18,346 bases of DNA from an uncultured Bifidobacterium sp. GTDB lineage: Bacteria; Actinomycetota; Actinomycetes; Actinomycetales; Bifidobacteriaceae. Below are positions 15,701 to 18,346 of the stretch, piece by piece (the first letter of the stretch is position 1; the number at the start of each line of letters is the position of its first letter). The position numbers and the translations under genes are program-made. Location: NCBI RefSeq assembly GCF_949292005.1, contig NZ_CASEXV010000068.1, forward strand, positions 1 to 18,346. The letters run 5' to 3'. The notes below the pieces were generated by a model. It searched no databases. It was not told the DNA's origin and saw only the letters and a list, made by a program, of their open reading frames with translations.

Positions 15701-17438
15701 GCAGTTCGAACGCCCGCAGAACCGCGTCGTTGAGGAAGGTCCCACCTTGGACCACGACCGTGTCGCCCAGAAGGTCGGCGTCGCGCAGCTTGATGACCTT
15801 GTACAGGGCGTTGCGCACGACCGAGTAGCATAATCCGGCGGCGATGTCCTCCATCGAGGCGCCCTCCTTCTGCGCCTGCTTGACGGAGGAGTTCATGAAC
15901 ACCGTGCACCGGGACCCCAGATCCACGGGATGCGCGGAGTTGAGGGCCGCCTGGGTGAATTCCTCGATGGTCATGCCCATGGACAGCGCGAAGGTCTGGA
16001 GGAACGATCCGCAGCCGGACGAACACGCCTCGTTGACGGCGATCGAGTCGATGACCCCGTCGGCGATGGCGAGGTACTTCATGTCCTGACCGCCGATGTC
16101 GATCACTGCGGTGACGCCCGGGCTGACGATCTCCGCACCACGGTAGTGGGCCATCGTCTCGACGACGCCCTCATCCAGATGCAGCCCCGTGGTGATAAGT
16201 CCCTCACCGTATCCGGTCGCACAGCTGCGGGCGATCCACGCGGTGTCGGGAAGCTCGTCCTGTATGCGCCGCACGATCTCGACTGCGGCTGTCAACGGGC
16301 TCCCGTTGTTTGTGGCGTACGACGACCAGACGATGTCCCGGTCATCGTTGACCAGCGTGGCCTTGATCGTGGTGGAGCCCGCGTCGATTCCCAGAAAATG
16401 GGGGCCGACGGCACCGTCGAGAGTACCGATGCGCACCTGCTCACGTCCATGACGGTCCATGAATGCGGCTCGATCGTCCTCGGTCGCGAACAGTGGAGGC
16501 ATCGTCGGAGTGTCACTGGGCAGCGAGCTCAGCCGATCCAGGCCGTCAAGGATCTCCCGGCAGGTTCTCGGACGAAGCCTCGCCGAATCCTCGATCTGCG
16601 TGTCGTCGTCGGCCAGAAGCGCGGCGCCATACGCCACGTACAAGTGGGCGTTCTCCGGTGTGACGAACTCATCGACCTTGCCCTCAAGCGCACGGGAAAA
16701 CGCGGCTCGAAGTTGCGGCAGGAAGAACAGCGGACCACCCAGGAACACCACGGTTCCGTGAATGGGACGTCCCGAGGCCAGACCGGCTATCGTCTGGGTG
16801 GCCACGGCAGTGAAGATGGAGGCCGCCAGATCGCGTTTGTCGGCACCGTCGTTGATCAGCGGTTGAAGGTCGGTTTTGGCGAACACACCACAGCGCGACG
16901 CGATGGGATAGAGATTCGAGTAGTCGGCCGCGAGCTTGTCAAGTCCGGAGGCGTCGACATCCAGCAGGGTCGCCATCTGGTCGATGAACGCCCCCGTCCC
17001 GCCCGCGCACGAGCCGTTCATGCGCTGCTCGGGAGTGGGCTTGAGATAGGTGATCTTCGCGTCCTCGCCGCCAAGCTCGATGATCACATCGGCCTGGGGA
17101 ACCCTTTCGTCGATCGCCCGCGTCTCCGCGATGACCTCCTGGACGAAGGGGACGCCCAGATTGTCGGCAAGCCCGATTCCCCCCGATCCGGTTATCGCCA
17201 CCTGAAGCGGAGCATCACCGCGGCCCGCGGCGGACAAGGCGTTTTGGACGTCACGGAGAAGCTCGGCGACCGTCGCGCGAACATTGGCGTGATGCCGACG
17301 ATAGTCGGAGAACAGTGCGGCATCGAGACGGTCATCCGCACCCAAGGCCACGGCCTTGACGGTCGTCGATCCGATATCCAATCCGATACGAATCGGACGG
17401 TCGGCGCGATCCGCGGCCACGTTCTGACCTTCGCTCAC
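12756..17438 (-). CDS. Multidomain 2-hydroxyacyl-CoA dehydratase activase-related protein, 1560 aa
   Basis: This giant protein fuses two BadF/BadG-type activase modules to a dehydratase-like region. Module 1 has the ATP-binding GLDIGSTTVKAV (19-30), ELGGEDAKITYL, NGSCAGGTGAF with Cys144, and SRCGVF with Cys183. In the family these cysteines hold a [4Fe-4S] cluster at the dimer interface. Module 2 repeats the plan: GIDAGSTTIK (about 348-357), IDIGGQDMKYL, ACSSGCGSF (about 470-478), GSRCTVF (about 507). A Cys-rich segment (VCKLCQNHC, then GNRCERGG) precedes the DUF2229-like region (GIPRVLNMYENYPFW, near 704). The far end (YVNNDACYPAIVV, near 1190) resembles dehydratase subunits. Residues about 1050-1130 are a low-complexity Ser/Ala/Thr linker. 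ATP-driven low-potential electron transfer in anaerobic metabolism is the family theme, but the substrate is unknown. The GTG start at 17438 has GAGG seven bases upstream. It lies downstream of the anaerobic reductase genes and could share their anaerobic expression. Confidence 0.9.
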   Translation of the reverse strand: MSEGQNVAADRADRPIRIGLDIGSTTVKAVALGADDRLDAALFSDYRRHHANVRATVAELLRDVQNALSAAGRGDAPLQVAITGSGGIGLADNLGVPFVQEVIAETRAIDERVPQADVIIELGGEDAKITYLKPTPEQRMNGSCAGGTGAFIDQMATLLDVDASGLDKLAADYSNLYPIASRCGVFAKTDLQPLINDGADKRDLAASIFTAVATQTIAGLASGRPIHGTVVFLGGPLFFLPQLRAAFSRALEGKVDEFVTPENAHLYVAYGAALLADDDTQIEDSARLRPRTCREILDGLDRLSSLPSDTPTMPPLFATEDDRAAFMDRHGREQVRIGTLDGAVGPHFLGIDAGSTTIKATLVNDDRDIVWSSYATNNGSPLTAAVEIVRRIQDELPDTAWIARSCATGYGEGLITTGLHLDEGVVETMAHYRGAEIVSPGVTAVIDIGGQDMKYLAIADGVIDSIAVNEACSSGCGSFLQTFALSMGMTIEEFTQAALNSAHPVDLGSRCTVFMNSSVKQAQKEGASMEDIAAGLCYSVVRNALYKVIKLRDADLLGDTVVVQGGTFLNDAVLRAFELLTGREVTRPNIAGLMGAYGAALTARMHYVDDAPDGPAHTTSTLLGGADLDGLSMTSERDVCKLCQNHCKLTITTFQDGSRYVTGNRCERGGDARRHRSDRPNLYDYKYKRCFGYRRLTDKKATRGEIGIPRVLNMYENYPFWFTLLTNLGFKVMISGRSSHELFERGIESIASDNICYPAKLVHGHIDWLLDKGVRTIFYPCVSYEEDLIAGSDNHYNCPVVANYPVVVGANMPELRADGVRYMRPYFNLANHDLMPQRIVDEFSWAGVTLDEAQRAVKAAYAEDALFKHDVQQEGLLALAYMKEHDCRGIVLAGRPYHIDPEVNHGIPETICSLGMVVLSEDSICELQPGDDLHLSDYLGAGDKDPHAHDEDGFRYALPVQAPHLPLRVTNQWAYHSRLYAAANFVSSYPGLELVQLNSFGCGLDAITTDQVSEILADKSDVYTLLKIDEVSNLGAAKIRLRSLKAAVEERENRKNAETQMGAANSTAASSGSGFRHTGSAAPTPGRQVLLDTVMAANPKLTASMREASRRAFAKSASTPASGKARTSATMTAYSNKIPFGRSMKKDYTIVGPQMSPIHMSLIEAVIRSGGYKFDILRTASHDDIELGLKYVNNDACYPAIVVVGQLVDAIVQGKYDPDHVALAITQTGGMCRATNYFGLIRKALVDAGYPQVPVIALSTQGIEDNPGFTATPGMLHRAVKALSIGDLLLKCLMRVRPYEATPGSANELYRMWDQIAREMIMHHGRSTTAKKRLGRGYMTYPQLAKAIVASFDGLELRDIPRKPRVGVVGEILVKYHPDANNHLVDVIESQDCEAVVPGMMEFMTTRPYISDWNEKHLGTGGNKLTYAVMRWGIDRYLNPIRHAIDTAHGKFSQDLPMPELVRKAAEVTSIGVQAGEGWLLTGEIIELVESGCSNVVCAQPFACLPNHVTGRGMFGKIRRLHPEANIVSIDYDPGASEANQLNRIKLMISTAKKRQPVRP

Positions 17439-17570
17439 CTGCTCACCTCGTCATCTCTCCATCACGTCGACGCGCGACCCAGTCACCACTCCGACCCGCA
17501 AGGCACGTTGTCTGTTAAGTAATGTAGTCGAGCAGCAGGCCGACACGACTTTCCCGAGAGCGAGATTTTC

Positions 17571-17585
17571 GGGTGGATACCACCC
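17571..17585. terminator. Short perfect hairpin after nrdG, weak terminator candidate
   Basis: GGGTGG and CCACCC flank a three-base loop as a perfect 6-bp stem, 35 bases after the nrdG stop in transcription order. On the minus strand it is followed by GAAAATCTCG, not a T-run. It may mark the end of the nrd transcript. The remaining bases to 17439 presumably carry the promoter of the next gene, but no convincing boxes were found. Confidence 0.35.
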
Positions 17586-17619
17586 TCCGTCGGCCGGCAT
17601 CGTTCCCCATCGGCCCCCA

Positions 17620-18312
17620 TCAGGACGCGGAACCCTCCCCCGCGCTGCGGTCCTTGCCATAGACCTCGGGAATGAACCGCTCCTGATCATGAAGCTTCTC
17701 CCAACCCACCACCGTTCCCGACTCCAGCGAGCGAGGCACGTCGATTATCCGCTGGTTGCTCGACCCACGGAACTGCAGAAGCGAATCATGCAGAGTGGCT
17801 ACGTACCGACCGTCCACCAGGATGTCGATCAGATCCAGCAGCTCCATCTTGTCGTCGGTCTCCCCGGAACGCATGAGCTCCTCCCACGTGTATCCGGTCC
17901 AGCACCATATGTCCTTGTCGTGTCCGAAGCGGTCGCGTATCCGGCGCGCCAATGGCAGCAGCACGCCGGTGTTCAGCAGAGGCTCGCCGCCGAGGAACGT
18001 GATGCCCTGGACGTAGTCGAGGGACATGTCCTCCATGATCTGGTTTTCGAGTCGTTCATCATACGGACGACCCGCCTGAAAGTCCCAGATGGAGGCGTTG
18101 TAGCAGCCTTCGCAGTGGAAGGGGCAGCCCGAGACGTACAGAGAGCATCGTATCCCCTCGCCATCCGTCATGAGGAAGCGCTTGTAGTCGGCGACCATCC
18201 CATGGCTCATGCGCGAGCTGCTCCACTGGCCCGCGCGGGGGTTGTTGGATAGGTCGCTGGGGATGGAGGGACCACGGCCGGTCTCACCGGCCGCGAAATC
18301 ATGCAGACTCAT
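17620..18312 (-). CDS. nrdG: Anaerobic ribonucleotide reductase activating protein, 230 aa
   Basis: NrdG is a radical-SAM enzyme that makes the glycyl radical on the anaerobic ribonucleotide reductase NrdD, allowing DNA precursor synthesis without oxygen. The [4Fe-4S]-binding CxxxCxxC is seen as Cys63, Cys67 and Cys70 in SGCPFHCEGCYN. The SAM-binding GGEP is at 108-111. The C-terminal SSNQRIIDV stretch is typical of NrdG. The protein is longer than the E. coli form (154 residues), chiefly because of about 40 extra N-terminal residues before DYKRFLMTDGEG, plus a polar acidic tail. The ATG at 18312 is four bases after the preceding stop codon, and a GGG just before it is a poor ribosome site, so translation coupled to the upstream gene is likely. 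A downstream Met (residue 35 or 39) would give a length closer to the usual one and is a possible alternative start. Confidence 0.95.
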   Translation of the reverse strand: MSLHDFAAGETGRGPSIPSDLSNNPRAGQWSSSRMSHGMVADYKRFLMTDGEGIRCSLYVSGCPFHCEGCYNASIWDFQAGRPYDERLENQIMEDMSLDYVQGITFLGGEPLLNTGVLLPLARRIRDRFGHDKDIWCWTGYTWEELMRSGETDDKMELLDLIDILVDGRYVATLHDSLLQFRGSSNQRIIDVPRSLESGTVVGWEKLHDQERFIPEVYGKDRSAGEGSAS

Positions 18313-18316
18313 AACC

Positions 18317-18346
18317 CTACTTGGTCTCTTCGAACCACTCTCGGTC
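18317..18346 (-). CDS. nrdD: C-terminal nine codons of an upstream gene, probably nrdD
   Basis: The minus-strand frame entering at the right edge reads DREWFEETK then TAG at 18319-18317. It ends four bases before the nrdG start. In many anaerobes nrdD (anaerobic ribonucleoside-triphosphate reductase) lies directly upstream of nrdG, so this is most likely its tail. The glycyl-radical motif that would prove it lies outside the window. The identity rests on position alone. Confidence 0.5.
   Translation of the reverse strand, partial: DREWFEETK

Noticed and set aside
1..18346. CRISPR arrays, tRNA or rRNA genes, insertion sequences and phage attachment sites
   Set aside because: I looked for regularly spaced repeats, tRNA-like cloverleaf ends and transposase motifs and saw none in the window.

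Overview
The window most likely comes from a Bifidobacterium or a close actinobacterial relative. The core genes are GC-rich and start with GTG or ATG. The isoleucyl-tRNA synthetase gene has an actinobacterial-type translational T-box leader. There is also an anaerobic ribonucleotide reductase activase and a MarR regulator followed by a two-subunit ABC exporter. The genus is an inference from gene content, not a proven identification. Every gene I can support lies on the minus strand, so transcription runs from high to low coordinates. The long plus-strand open frames are antisense shadows of GC-rich genes.

Region by region, in transcription order. At 18317-18346 are the last nine codons of a gene that is probably nrdD, followed four bases later by nrdG (17620-18312). 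A 180-base gap with a short hairpin separates nrdG from a very large gene (12756-17438) encoding a multidomain ATPase/iron-sulfur protein of the 2-hydroxyacyl-CoA dehydratase activase family. This protein has two activase modules fused to a dehydratase-like region. Next is a glutamate-cysteine ligase of the GCS2 family (11362-12630). A MarR-type regulator (10689-11303) then overlaps two ABC half-transporter genes (8872-10692 and 6873-8879). Together they read as one translationally coupled drug-efflux operon whose two nucleotide-binding domains are complementary, one degenerate and one catalytically intact. Then comes ileS (3193-6525) with a roughly 250-290 base T-box leader.

Downstream of ileS, past a perfect 11-bp inverted repeat that may be its terminator, base composition falls. 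Two 60-base blocks counted inside these genes are 45-47% GC. This accessory segment (1 to about 3000) carries two uncharacterised helical proteins in tandem (2528-2971 and 1199-2488), a small open frame that overlaps the next gene by ATGA, and the 5' end of a type I restriction gene, hsdR, which runs off the left edge.

The most interesting unexplained material is the two-gene module next to hsdR. It is a short protein with a hydrophobic N-terminal segment plus a 429-residue helical protein with a Gly/Ala-rich amphipathic tail. The fused dehydratase-activase protein and the structured ileS leader follow.
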